Assembly: GCA_964539825.1 (NCBI GenBank)
Contig: CAZIKF010000036.1
Location: forward strand, 1-52,480
Reading direction: 5' to 3'
DNA: 52,480 nucleotides
From: CAZIKF01 sp964539825
GTDB lineage: Bacteria > Muiribacteriota > UBA6191
A program made the position numbers and the translations under genes. Positions 15,864 through 25,096 of the stretch are shown here, piece after piece. How positions within the stretch are numbered: the stretch's first letter is position 1; the number at the start of each line of letters is the position of its first letter. The notes under the pieces are model-generated. The model had not been told where the DNA came from and ran no database searches. It saw only the letters and a program-made list of their open reading frames with translations.

Positions 15864-16595
15864 TCATCTTATCTTGGAAAGTTCCATTTCCTTCCACTTT
15901 TCTTCAGATACTCTTTGAATCAGGTCAAAGCCGTGAGACTCAAATTCAGAAGCACTCAATTTCAACATATCATCAAGGGACCTGCCCCACCTTTCCAGGG
16001 AGGTGGATTGAAGGACTCTCTTCGGTAAGGAATCATAAGCCTCATTCCACATCTTTGACAATCGTGTTGAGATTCGTTGTTGATCCATCTTCAGTCCGAG
16101 CAATTGGGACTTTCGAGCCAGAATAATCAATTCTTTGATCAACCGAATCGATTCGAAAAACGGCAGGTTGGAGGGATTTTCATACAGAGAGATCAATTGG
16201 TTTTGGATATGAAGGATAGCGCGATGTATCTCCTCACTGTGCTTCTCTTTCATCGCACGGCTTAATGCACCCAAGGTTCTGGATATATCGGCTAGTTTAC
16301 TCTGCCAGACTCCCACTTCATGGCCATTGAGAGGTTTTCGATAACTTTGCTCAAATATCTGCAGCCAGAGACTCTTTACTTCAGCCAGGTTGCGGCTCGA
16401 CATCACTTCTCCGGATCGCCATACAGCCCCCAATTTATTAAGATTGGCAGAAAAGAGCTGCATCTTTTGATCCCTTTCTTCCTTGAGATCCCTTGAGGAG
16501 ATTAAAGAGAGTAATATAGGATCGCATGCTTCCGGTCTAAGCACAAAAAGATGAAAACTGACCAGGATCAGGATTGGAAAAAGACTTTTTGGCAT
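15864..16595 (-). CDS. Hypothetical helical exported protein
   Basis: I do not recognise this protein. From the ATG at 16595 (MPKSLFPILILVSFHLFVL) it has an N-terminal signal-like hydrophobic stretch ending near PEACDP; this is not a canonical lipobox. About 220 residues of predicted helix follow. No metal or catalytic motif is visible. The frame stays open to 16655, but that would overlap the divergent lpxK start, so I prefer 16595. It is 10 bp upstream of the thioredoxin-like gene and so may be the first gene of a three-gene operon. Confidence 0.6.
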   Translation of the reverse strand: MPKSLFPILILVSFHLFVLRPEACDPILLSLISSRDLKEERDQKMQLFSANLNKLGAVWRSGEVMSSRNLAEVKSLWLQIFEQSYRKPLNGHEVGVWQSKLADISRTLGALSRAMKEKHSEEIHRAILHIQNQLISLYENPSNLPFFESIRLIKELIILARKSQLLGLKMDQQRISTRLSKMWNEAYDSLPKRVLQSTSLERWGRSLDDMLKLSASEFESHGFDLIQRVSEEKWKEMELSKIR

Positions 16596-16647
16596 CAAAA
16601 CATACCCGCGTGGACTCACCTGGGTGACATAAGGAATCAAAGAAAAA

Positions 16648-17736
16648 ATGAGCATCGGACGCCTGGAATCCTGGTGGAGAGAACAAGCCTACTCTAAGGG
16701 AAAGTTTGGGCTTAGTGCGCTATTTTTATTCTGTCTCTCTCTATTGTATCGGATTTCAAGCTTTTCGAAAAAGAAGTTCTATGTTCTGTTCCCTGGCCTG
16801 AGAATTCGAGTAAGCAATCCCCTGGTTGTAATCGGAAATCTAACCGTAGGGGGTACCGGCAAAACACCCCTGGTTCTTCGCAGCATCCGCTATTTTCTTG
16901 AAAGGGATGAGCGGGTCCACTTGATCACCAGGGGATACGGTGCAAAATTCTCAGGCTCCTTTGCGCGTTATAGAGAGGAAGGTTGGGATCGTCAAGGATT
17001 CTTCGGAGATGAATTGGAGGCTTGTATCGATCGCTTTCCTTCTATCGATGCCAGCGTTGGGAAACGCAGAGGTATCCTGGCACGCGAGGTTTGCGAACAG
17101 GAGCCGAAGCAGATCATTTTGATGGATGACGCACTTCAGTATTGGAGACTGGAAAAGGACTTTTGTGTCATCACTATTCATGGGTCCCTGTTATTTGGGA
17201 ATGGAAATTTCTTTCCCTGGGGACCTCTACGTGAATCTCCTTTGGAGCTAAGAAGGGCCAGCGCTGTAGTTATACATGATCCGATTCACCCTAAGAAATA
17301 TTATGAGAAAATCATTCAATCTCATGATTCCAAAGCGCCGCTGTTCCTGGCGAAGTCTCGGATCACTTTTCTGAGAAATCAAGATGGCAGCAGAGTGCTT
17401 AAGCCTCCCTTTGATGGTCTTAACGCAGTAGTTTCTTGTGGCATCGCGCATCCAAAGCCCTTTATCAAGTGTCTGAGCGAGCTTGGAATCCAGGTAGCCG
17501 GTGAGTTTCTTATGCCGGACCACCATCGTTATCGTCCTCATGAGCAGGAAATGATTCTAAAAACAAAAGATCGTCTGCAAGCTGAAATTTTGATTCTGAC
17601 AGAAAAGGACAAACCCCGCTGGAGCCTACAGGATCCGGGTGTGTTTTTTGCGCGCCAGGAAGTATGTCTGGATGATGAAGAGGGGTTTTTTGGAATTTTG
17701 GATGAATACGTGGATTCTAAAAGAAGTAATCAGTAG
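16648..17736 (+). CDS. lpxK: Tetraacyldisaccharide 4'-kinase
   Basis: LpxK phosphorylates the 4' position of the lipid A disaccharide at the inner membrane. Visible features are an N-terminal amphipathic/membrane segment (LSALFLFCLSLLYRI), the Walker A GNLTVGGTGKTP, RGYGAKFSG, and MDDALQYWRL in the place of the usual LDDGFQHRRL. These are followed by FFPWGPLRESP and the C-terminal ILTEKD. The length of 362 residues is slightly long. The changed DDGFQH segment (DDALQY) is notable because it lies near the active site. It is read divergently from the helical exported protein. A palindromic repeat element fills the gap after it. Confidence 0.9.
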   Translation: MSIGRLESWWREQAYSKGKFGLSALFLFCLSLLYRISSFSKKKFYVLFPGLRIRVSNPLVVIGNLTVGGTGKTPLVLRSIRYFLERDERVHLITRGYGAKFSGSFARYREEGWDRQGFFGDELEACIDRFPSIDASVGKRRGILAREVCEQEPKQIILMDDALQYWRLEKDFCVITIHGSLLFGNGNFFPWGPLRESPLELRRASAVVIHDPIHPKKYYEKIIQSHDSKAPLFLAKSRITFLRNQDGSRVLKPPFDGLNAVVSCGIAHPKPFIKCLSELGIQVAGEFLMPDHHRYRPHEQEMILKTKDRLQAEILILTEKDKPRWSLQDPGVFFARQEVCLDDEEGFFGILDEYVDSKRSNQ

Positions 17737-17809
17737 TTAGTATAGAACCCTTGCCTGCCTATTGCCGGGTCATGTCAGGGCTTTCCTATTAAAATTCAGC
17801 CCCAAACCG

Positions 17810-18050
17810 CAATGGTGTTTAGTTAAGGCAATCGGTTTCTGTATTGTTTCTATCCCTACAGTACATTCCGTCATCTTCGGGCTTGACCCGGAGATCCATG
17901 TCTCCGCCATAATGGCGGGATCTAACCTCATTGCGATGGGTCCCCTGGTCAAGCCAGAGGACGACGATATCTATATAAATTCTGGCTTCGATAATAGGGC
18001 TCATATTTCTTAACTAAACACCATTGGGGTCAAGCCCGAAGATGACGGAA
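17810..18050. repeat. Composite repeat element with crossing inverted repeats
   Basis: Two perfect inverted repeats interleave: an 18-bp pair (17810-17827 with 18009-18026) and a 24-bp pair (17866-17889 with 18027-18050). The arms occur in the order 1L, 2L, 1R, 2R, so they cannot both fold as nested stems. Between them are CCGCCATAATGGCGGG (a second palindrome) and a degenerate copy near 17949-17968. The 24-bp arm carries the GTCAT...CTTGACCC core of the family found at 1-385 and 52263. I see no gene in the 17737-18102 gap. Confidence 0.85.
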
Positions 18051-18053
18051 ATC

Positions 18054-18086
18054 AAAAAAGCCCCGGAAAAATCTCCGGGGCTTTTT
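18054..18086. terminator. Strong bidirectional rho-independent terminator
   Basis: AAAAAAG-CCCCGG pairs with CCGGGG-CTTTTT around the loop AAAAATCT; A and T runs on either side allow termination in both directions. It separates lpxK (plus) from the SLH porin (minus). Confidence 0.92.
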
Positions 18087-18102
18087 AAATTCTTAGTCTC
18101 AA

Positions 18103-19689
18103 CTAGAATGTGAGATTCAAACCTGTTCTCAGCACGCCTTCTTTATCAAGAGCAACGGCTTCAACCGGCTCGAAGAGAAAATAGGTGGCAAACCAATCCA
18201 GGTTGTCTTTCACCCTGGTCTTGAGGAATACCGATGAGCCTTTGACATTGGATCTAAGCTCATCCTCGTTGAGGAAAGCCAGAACGGCGTCGGATTCAAC
18301 TGACTTGTACTGGTAACCGTAAAGTACATCGCCCTTACGATCCAGTGATCCACGATAAATCTCGAACCACCAGCCTGTGTCCTCTTGGTTCCACGCTCCG
18401 TTGTTCAGAACATAGTCTACCTTCACACCCCAGGGATCGCCGGGATCCTCGTCATTGTGATACTCAAAGTACACATTGAAAAGATTGAAGTCTGAAAGCA
18501 GTCGAAGCTGACGATCCACGGTTGTGGAATTGAGATTATGGGCTGCGTTGCCCTGGCTGTTCACACTGCCGTCAGCCGATACATTGTAAAGGTTGCCGCT
18601 TCGAGCGCTAGTGTTGGCAAACCCTGTGCCGTTTGCGGATGTAACCCGGTTAAACAGCCCGGAGGGTACACCCAGATTGCCACCTGCACCCTGACCGCGA
18701 TGAAGGAATTGCTCGCCGGTGAAATTGAAATTGGAAATCCGTGCGGACCACTTTCCACTTCCCTTGGGGCATTCTCCGTCATATTGAATCTGATTGGCGA
18801 ATAGGTAAACATCTTCAGGATCCAAATCATTACCTGCCCAGTCTGTTCCGCTCTTTAGATAGAACTGTCCAGCCCTGACGGTTACTTTGTCACTGAGTTT
18901 GTACTCTTCGCTTAAACCTACCGGATTTACATCGTGATCAAAAATCAGCTCGGTACCAGCAAAATGGTTTTCCTGCTTACCGACTCCAAAGCTGAGTTCA
19001 TCTGTAGCCTGATACCCGATCATGGCCTTACTCAGGTTTAATTCACTACTTCCAAAGACATTATCTGCTCCGGCAGAATCTTTACCAAAACTCCTCCATG
19101 ACTGGGCGGCCCAGTTAGACTGACCGGTGCGCAGGGATGCCTCCCACCAGGTCTTGTCATTGGCTCTACCATTAAAATCAAGTTGAATTCTTAGCTCTGG
19201 ATCATCGGAAACACGATCGGAGAGTCCGTCAGCAAAATGTGCTTCCCAGCGAAGACCAACGCTTCCACTCCAGTTGACGTTTCCGCCGCCGCCGCCTCCA
19301 TGACTCATGTTGTTCTCAAGACGATCGATGCGCTTCTCGTTTTCCATCGATTTAGCCCTGAGGGCATCAACATCGGCTCCAAGAAGAGCTAATTCGTTGG
19401 AGAATTCGGTGACCAATTTGGTCAGGTTACGCGCTGTATCATCATCGATTGACGCGCCGCCTCGAACAGAGTCGAGCATTCTGGAAACCACAACAGCCAT
19501 TTCATAACGAGTAACTACTTGTTTTCCCTTAAATTTTTGATTCCACCCCTTAATGATTCCTCTTGATGAGGCCTTCTCAACTGCTGAGTAAGCCCAGTGT
19601 GTCAGGGGTACGTCTGAAAATGTTCCTGCAAATGTCGCGCTGGTACTGATAACCCCAGCGACCGCAAGAGTACGAAAGATGCGCTTCAT
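18103..19689 (-). CDS. SLH-domain outer-membrane porin
   Basis: This 528-residue protein has, in order: a signal peptide (ending ATFAG); one SLH domain (FSDVPLTHWAYSAVEK to VVTRYEMAVVVSRML); a coiled-coil linker (LTKLVTEFSNELALL to EKRIDRLENNM); a Gly-rich hinge; and a long beta-strand-rich barrel ending in LNLTF with a terminal Phe, the classic outer-membrane signal. In related proteins the SLH domain holds the barrel to the peptidoglycan-linked layer and the barrel is a general porin. GAGGAAACT lies directly before the ATG. It stands alone on its strand, with the terminator at 18054 after it. Confidence 0.85.
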   Translation of the reverse strand: MKRIFRTLAVAGVISTSATFAGTFSDVPLTHWAYSAVEKASSRGIIKGWNQKFKGKQVVTRYEMAVVVSRMLDSVRGGASIDDDTARNLTKLVTEFSNELALLGADVDALRAKSMENEKRIDRLENNMSHGGGGGGNVNWSGSVGLRWEAHFADGLSDRVSDDPELRIQLDFNGRANDKTWWEASLRTGQSNWAAQSWRSFGKDSAGADNVFGSSELNLSKAMIGYQATDELSFGVGKQENHFAGTELIFDHDVNPVGLSEEYKLSDKVTVRAGQFYLKSGTDWAGNDLDPEDVYLFANQIQYDGECPKGSGKWSARISNFNFTGEQFLHRGQGAGGNLGVPSGLFNRVTSANGTGFANTSARSGNLYNVSADGSVNSQGNAAHNLNSTTVDRQLRLLSDFNLFNVYFEYHNDEDPGDPWGVKVDYVLNNGAWNQEDTGWWFEIYRGSLDRKGDVLYGYQYKSVESDAVLAFLNEDELRSNVKGSSVFLKTRVKDNLDWFATYFLFEPVEAVALDKEGVLRTGLNLTF

Positions 19690-19957
19690 AGTTTCCTCGC
19701 TTCAATTGACTCGGTGTGACCGAATTCTGTTCTAATGTCTTTTTTATTAGCCGTGAATGGCGCCCAGAATATAGCAATTTGCTCTTTAAATGGTCAACGA
19801 TTTTTCTGTTATAGAGCGACAAATTCAGGTCCATTTTTGTGCTTTCTAGACATGTTTTTAAACCAAGTTGGAAACCTGATATTTCGCAAAGGTTACTATT
19901 CCTGTTATATTCTGCATATCGAAGTTATGGAAGTCTTGGCGGGGCAAAGGAGAACGA

Positions 19958-21199
19958 ATGGCAATCACCCTTCCCAGGACAGCTAATGGCGGAACACCCG
20001 CGAGAAGCCCCAGTCCGGCACCCAACCCACCCCCTACTGCAATACCAGCACCCCCCTCAACGCTCAATAGACCGCCGGTTCGTACAGCTGCGCCTGCTCC
20101 AGCACAGGAGAGTTTGAGCCAGGGCTCCTCAGAGACTTTTGGGACTGCCCAGCAGGAGATGATCAAAATCTTAAAGCGCTCACAGGAGCGTGGGTCCTCT
20201 GATGTGATCATTACTGTGGGTTTGCCCCCCATGTTCAGAGTCAGCGGTTCCCTTCAAAAGGATAAATTTCCGGTGCTGAATCCGGACATGACCAAAAAAC
20301 TTGTCTACTCTTTGCTCCGACAAGACCAGATTGGGGAGTTTGAATCCAGGATGGAACTAGATCTTTCTGTTACGGTTCCAAGGGTCGCGAGATTTCGAGT
20401 CAATGTCTACCGCCAGAAGAAATTTGTAGGAGCCGCCTTTCGCTCCATAACAGAAGAGATTCCAGGATTTAACGCATTGGGACTCTCGAAGGCTGTAGAA
20501 ACCCTGGCTCTATTACCGCGTGGCCTGGTACTGATAACTGGACCGACAGGATCAGGTAAATCCTCAACCCTGGCGGCGATGGTTGATCTGATAAACGAAA
20601 AAACAAGTGGTCATATCATTACCGTTGAGGACCCTATTGAATACGTCCATAAGCACAAAAACTGCATTGTTGATCAACGAGAACTCAAGACTGATACGGA
20701 ATCTTTTCCTCTTGCGCTACGTCATGTTTTGAGACAAGATCCAGACACCATTCTGGTAGGGGAAATGCGCGATCTTGAGACTATAGCGGCCGCAATTTCA
20801 GCCGCTGAGACCGGGCATCTAGTCCTATCCACTCTACACACCCAGGATTCAGCCCAGACAGTAGACAGAATCGTTGACGCCTTTCCAGCTTATGCCCAGG
20901 AGCAAATTCGAGCTCAGCTTTCTACCACTCTTCGGGGAATCTTATCTCAACAATTGCTTCCCAAGAAGACCGGGGGCAGGGTGGCGGCCAGGGAGATTCT
21001 TCTGGTGACTCCAGCCATAGCCAATCTCATCAGGGAAGGAAAGACTTACCAAATTCATTCGGCAATACAAACAGGTCAGAAACTGGGTATGGTAACCATG
21101 GACCAGAGTCTGAATGAACTCTATGAGCGCGGGATTATCAGTTTTGAAGATGCCGTATCCAAAGCCATCTATCCGGAAAATATCAAACCAATCCTCTGA
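19958..21199 (+). CDS. pilT: PilT-type twitching-motility ATPase
   Basis: After a Pro/Ala-rich disordered extension (about residues 13-50) comes the PilT core: a PAS-like N-domain (SSDVIITVGLPPMFRV), Walker A GPTGSGKSST, the Asp box VEDPIEYVH, Walker B HVLRQDPDTILVGEMRD and the His box ETGHLVLSTLHT. PilT powers retraction of type IV pili at the inner membrane; a PilU paralogue is possible. The Pro-rich extension is unusual. AGGAG lies six bases before the ATG. Its stop overlaps the following gene by one base (TGATG), indicating coupling. No pilin or pilB is in the window. Confidence 0.9.
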   Translation: MAITLPRTANGGTPARSPSPAPNPPPTAIPAPPSTLNRPPVRTAAPAPAQESLSQGSSETFGTAQQEMIKILKRSQERGSSDVIITVGLPPMFRVSGSLQKDKFPVLNPDMTKKLVYSLLRQDQIGEFESRMELDLSVTVPRVARFRVNVYRQKKFVGAAFRSITEEIPGFNALGLSKAVETLALLPRGLVLITGPTGSGKSSTLAAMVDLINEKTSGHIITVEDPIEYVHKHKNCIVDQRELKTDTESFPLALRHVLRQDPDTILVGEMRDLETIAAAISAAETGHLVLSTLHTQDSAQTVDRIVDAFPAYAQEQIRAQLSTTLRGILSQQLLPKKTGGRVAAREILLVTPAIANLIREGKTYQIHSAIQTGQKLGMVTMDQSLNELYERGIISFEDAVSKAIYPENIKPIL

Positions 21200-22173
21200 T
21201 GCCCATAACTCTAAAAAGCCTATTAAGTCTCCCCCTATTTGAATCCTTCGAAGAGGAACCCAGGAAATTGTCCTACCTGATGCGCCATGGGGAAATTCTT
21301 CGCTATGCCCCCGGACTTAAGGTATTGAGTGAAGGAGAACAGGGTGATGGTGCTTTATTTCTGGTATACGAGGGTTCGGTCGGAATCGCCAAATTAGTCG
21401 ATCCTGAAAACAAACGCGCTAAAAATCTTGGGATTATTCGAACCGGCGATTTCTTTGGGGAGATGAGCCTTTTGGAAGCCGCGCCATATTCCGCCACAGT
21501 TTTTACTTTAGAAGAAACCACCCTGGTTAAAATCACTGCCAGGGCATTTAGTGAGCTGGCGGCAACTGACACCAGACTATCCTCCTCACTCCTGTTTTCT
21601 TTGATCCGCGCAATTTCAGACAGGCTTCGAAAGACCAATACTGAGGTCGTTATTCTTTACGAAACCGGCAAAATACTTTCTTCCATTGCTGAGCTTAATG
21701 CCATGGCCAGAGCATTGCTAGACCGAGTCTGCGGTTCCCTGAGAATCCCCTACGGTGCACTGGTTGTTTATAATGAACTGTCAGGACAATATGAGCTGGC
21801 CGCATCCATAGGTGAGGACTTTGATTTTAGCGATGATCTGAATCATGAACTCATTCGAGAACTCAAAACGCATGGACGTGGATTTCGGTTTCCTTTGGAC
21901 GACCTCGGGGTAGAGCTTTTAGACAGACTTTCCAAGTCTCAATTTTGCTCTGTGATGGCAGTTCCTCTCCTAAGATATGAGAAGGTTTACGGAGCCATGG
22001 TCCTGGCTCATCCCAAAGAAACATCTACAGCCTCTGCTACAGAGTTTTCTGATTTCGAATACAACCTGGTTCTGGGTGTTGCGCAACAGGCCTCCTTTGC
22101 GGTGGAAAACGCTAGAAATCGTGAAGAAGAGGCCGCACGTCAGGCCTATAGCCGTCGAAGTAAAAAGATATAA
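21199..22173 (+). CDS. Cyclic-nucleotide-binding plus GAF sensor protein
   Basis: The first 140 residues form a cNMP-binding beta-barrel (GLKVLSEGEQGDGALFLVYEG, then GDFFGEMSLLEAAPYSATV, the phosphate-binding cassette region). The second half (about 160-310) is a GAF domain ending AVPLLRYEKVYGAMVLAHPK. There is no helix-turn-helix and no output enzyme domain, so it is probably a signalling or scaffold protein. The ATG overlaps the pilT stop, so it likely controls or tunes pilus retraction in response to a nucleotide and a second ligand. In the phosphate cassette, where cAMP binders usually have an Arg-Ser or Arg-Thr pair, the sequence reads APYSA, so the ligand may differ. Confidence 0.8.
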   Translation: MPITLKSLLSLPLFESFEEEPRKLSYLMRHGEILRYAPGLKVLSEGEQGDGALFLVYEGSVGIAKLVDPENKRAKNLGIIRTGDFFGEMSLLEAAPYSATVFTLEETTLVKITARAFSELAATDTRLSSSLLFSLIRAISDRLRKTNTEVVILYETGKILSSIAELNAMARALLDRVCGSLRIPYGALVVYNELSGQYELAASIGEDFDFSDDLNHELIRELKTHGRGFRFPLDDLGVELLDRLSKSQFCSVMAVPLLRYEKVYGAMVLAHPKETSTASATEFSDFEYNLVLGVAQQASFAVENARNREEEAARQAYSRRSKKI

Positions 22174-22222
22174 ATTTGGGACGATACCTATTCCAAAGCC
22201 TGGGGATGTTGTAAAAAAGACC

Positions 22223-25096
22223 ATGGATCAATTGATCGTTAAGGGTGCCCGGGAACACAACCTCAAAGATATCTTTTTGGAAATTCCAAAGGGAAAGCTG
22301 GTCATTTTTACCGGTGTGAGCGGCTCGGGAAAGTCTTCTCTGGCCTTTGATACGATCTATGCGGAAGGGCAGCGACGCTATGTGGAATCCCTCTCCGCTT
22401 ATGCCCGCCAATTCCTGGGTCAGATGGAAAAGCCGCATTACGATTGGATCCGCGGACTATCACCTACGATTTCCATCGAACAAAAGGCCGCGGCTAAGAA
22501 TCCGCGTTCTACCGTCGGAACCGTAACGGAGATTTATGATTATCTGCGTGTTCTATATGCCCGCGTAGGCAGGCAGCATTGTCCAACCTGCTCCAAGCCG
22601 GTAGGAAAGCAGTCCGCTGAACAAATGGTCAGGTTCATCAAGAGCTGGCCCTCCGGTACTAAAATCTTGCTTTTAGCTCCCAAAATTACGAATCGAAAAG
22701 GGGAATACCGTGAAGTATTTATGGATGCGGAAAGACTTGGGTTTTCGAGGGTAAGGGTCAATGGCCAGGTACGTACACTCGACGAAAAGATTGAGCTTGA
22801 TAAGAAACTCAAACACAATATCGAAATCGTGGTGGATCGACTTGTCGTGAAGGACTCCATTTCAAACCGCCTCACAGACTCAGTGGAATTAGCGCTTCAG
22901 CTTGGTGAGGGGAACATGTTGGTTCATTTGGTGGAGGAGGACAAAGACGTGGTATTTAGTGAAAGGCTGGCATGTACGAGCTGCCATCTTTCATTCTCTG
23001 AACTCTCTCCTCAAACCTTTTCCTTCAATAGCCCCCTGGGAATGTGTATTCACTGCAACGGGTTAGGAACGACCATCACCGTTGATGAAAATACTTTTGT
23101 CGAGAATCCAGATCTCTCGATCTCCAAAGGGGCCATTTTGCCCTGGGCCTCGGCGATGAAACGAAAAAAGGGATGGACCTATAGGGTGATTCGCTCCATT
23201 CTTGAGCAGCTTGAAATTGATCCAAACATCCCTTTCCACCAGTTGAGTGAAGTCCAGAAGAACTATATATTCTTTGGTTCCGCTGAGAAGAATGAAGCAA
23301 AACTGGGTTCCGACACACCCCGATTTTCTCGACACCATTTTAAGGGGTTGGTGAATTCCTATTTATTAAGGATTCAAGAGTCTGCCGGGGAGAGTGTTCA
23401 GCTCAGAGAATCCCATTCCAAACACGTACGCAATATTACCTGCCCTAAATGCGAGGGTACTCGCCTTAAAGCTGAATCAAGATCGGTTCTGATCAATGAG
23501 CACAGCGTTCCTTCTCTTTGTTCTCAAACCATACGCCAGGCCGCGCATTCCATGGACAATCTGGCCCTGGATGGCAATGATCTGAAAATCGCCGGAGAAA
23601 TCCTCAAGGAGATTCGATCGCGCCTGGGATTCTTGTGTTCGGTAGGTTTGGAGTACCTGACCCTCAATCGGCTTGCTCCGACTTTATCCGGAGGTGAAAG
23701 CCAGCGCATCCGCCTTGCTTCCCAGATAGGCAGTGAATTGACCGGGGTACTCTATATTCTTGATGAACCTTCTATCGGGCTGCATCAACGCGATAATCAT
23801 CGACTGATTCAAACCTTGCAGCATTTGAGAGATATAGGAAATTCCGTACTGGTGGTAGAACATGACACCGATACGATCCGTTCAGCGGATCATGTTGTGG
23901 ATTTTGGACCCGGGGCTGGAAAATTGGGCGGAGAGATCGTCTTCTCAGGTCCCTATAACAAGCTTTTAGAACATCCAACTTCCTTGACTGCCCGTTACTT
24001 GACAGGAAAATTAAAGATCCTTCCAGATCGTAAGAAACTGGTTCCTCGAGGAGAGTTTCTGGAAATATTGGGTGCGTCTGAAAACAATCTCAAGGAAGTA
24101 GACGCGAGAATTCCTGTCGGCTGTTTTGTAGCCGTGACAGGGGTATCTGGTGCCGGAAAATCCTCACTGGTTAATTCCATTCTATGGCCTGCGGCCCAGA
24201 AGAAATTTTTCAGATCTTCGGTTCTGGTTGGAGAACACGCTGAGATGAAGGGCTGGGAGTATTTTGACAGCGTTATCGACATTAACCAACAGCCGATTGG
24301 CAGAACCCCCCGGTCAAACCCCGCCACCTATGTAAAACTCTTTGATCATATCCGTAATCTCTTTTCCGGCCTGGAGGAATCCAGGATCTATGGTTATAAA
24401 CCAGGTCGCTTCAGCTTCAATGTAAAAGGGGGTCGCTGCGAATCCTGCCAGGGGGCTGGGGTAATCAGAGTTGAGATGCATTTTTTAGCCGACGTCTTTG
24501 TTACCTGTGAGTCCTGTAAAGGAAAGCGTTTTAACGAAGCTACCCTGCGAATTCGTTTCAAGGGAAAGAATGTTTCGGAAATTCTTGATATGACCATTGA
24601 TGAAGCTGTGGAGCTTTTTGATGGAATTCCTACTATCCGCCGTATTTTAAGGACCCTACAGGATGTAGGTCTTGGCTATATTCACCTCGGACAGCCCGCA
24701 ACCACACTTTCAGGCGGAGAGGCGCAAAGAGTAAAACTCTCCAGGGAACTGGCCAGACGCTCCACTGGTAAAACACTCTATTTGTTGGACGAACCTACCA
24801 CCGGACTTCATTTCGATGATATTCACAAGCTCCTGAAAGTTTTAAGCAGACTTGTGGACCAGGGCAATACCGTTGTTGTCATTGAACATAACTTAGATGT
24901 GATCCGCTGTGCTGACTACCTCATAGATCTTGGTCCAGAGGGCGGCAATGGTGGAGGTGAAATTGTCTACCAGGGGCCCGTAGAGGGGATTCTCAGCGAG
25001 CCAAGATCTCACACAGGACAATTTCTCAAGCCTTATCTTGAAAATGATTCCAGGGGAGAGGAAGGTGATCATTACTATGTTGAAGAAACAGGTTAG
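22223..25096 (+). CDS. uvrA: Excinuclease ABC subunit A
   Basis: UvrA is the damage-recognition ATPase of nucleotide excision repair. It has two ABC modules, with Walker A GVSGSGKSS and GVSGAGKSS and two LSGGE signatures. Zinc-finger pairs include CTSC with CIHC in the first half and CESC twice in the second half. The ATG at 22223 (MDQLIVKGAREHNLKDI) matches family N-termini and gives 957 residues. The open frame extends to 21977, but that part overlaps the cNMP/GAF gene and is not UvrA-like. The Shine-Dalgarno is weak. The 3' end overlaps the start of the next gene by about 20-30 bases. Confidence 0.96.
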   Translation: MDQLIVKGAREHNLKDIFLEIPKGKLVIFTGVSGSGKSSLAFDTIYAEGQRRYVESLSAYARQFLGQMEKPHYDWIRGLSPTISIEQKAAAKNPRSTVGTVTEIYDYLRVLYARVGRQHCPTCSKPVGKQSAEQMVRFIKSWPSGTKILLLAPKITNRKGEYREVFMDAERLGFSRVRVNGQVRTLDEKIELDKKLKHNIEIVVDRLVVKDSISNRLTDSVELALQLGEGNMLVHLVEEDKDVVFSERLACTSCHLSFSELSPQTFSFNSPLGMCIHCNGLGTTITVDENTFVENPDLSISKGAILPWASAMKRKKGWTYRVIRSILEQLEIDPNIPFHQLSEVQKNYIFFGSAEKNEAKLGSDTPRFSRHHFKGLVNSYLLRIQESAGESVQLRESHSKHVRNITCPKCEGTRLKAESRSVLINEHSVPSLCSQTIRQAAHSMDNLALDGNDLKIAGEILKEIRSRLGFLCSVGLEYLTLNRLAPTLSGGESQRIRLASQIGSELTGVLYILDEPSIGLHQRDNHRLIQTLQHLRDIGNSVLVVEHDTDTIRSADHVVDFGPGAGKLGGEIVFSGPYNKLLEHPTSLTARYLTGKLKILPDRKKLVPRGEFLEILGASENNLKEVDARIPVGCFVAVTGVSGAGKSSLVNSILWPAAQKKFFRSSVLVGEHAEMKGWEYFDSVIDINQQPIGRTPRSNPATYVKLFDHIRNLFSGLEESRIYGYKPGRFSFNVKGGRCESCQGAGVIRVEMHFLADVFVTCESCKGKRFNEATLRIRFKGKNVSEILDMTIDEAVELFDGIPTIRRILRTLQDVGLGYIHLGQPATTLSGGEAQRVKLSRELARRSTGKTLYLLDEPTTGLHFDDIHKLLKVLSRLVDQGNTVVVIEHNLDVIRCADYLIDLGPEGGNGGGEIVYQGPVEGILSEPRSHTGQFLKPYLENDSRGEEGDHYYVEETG

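Noticed and set aside
21977..22222. N-terminal extension of the uvrA frame
   Set aside because: It overlaps the cNMP/GAF gene in another frame and has no resemblance to UvrA, whose N-terminus begins at 22223.
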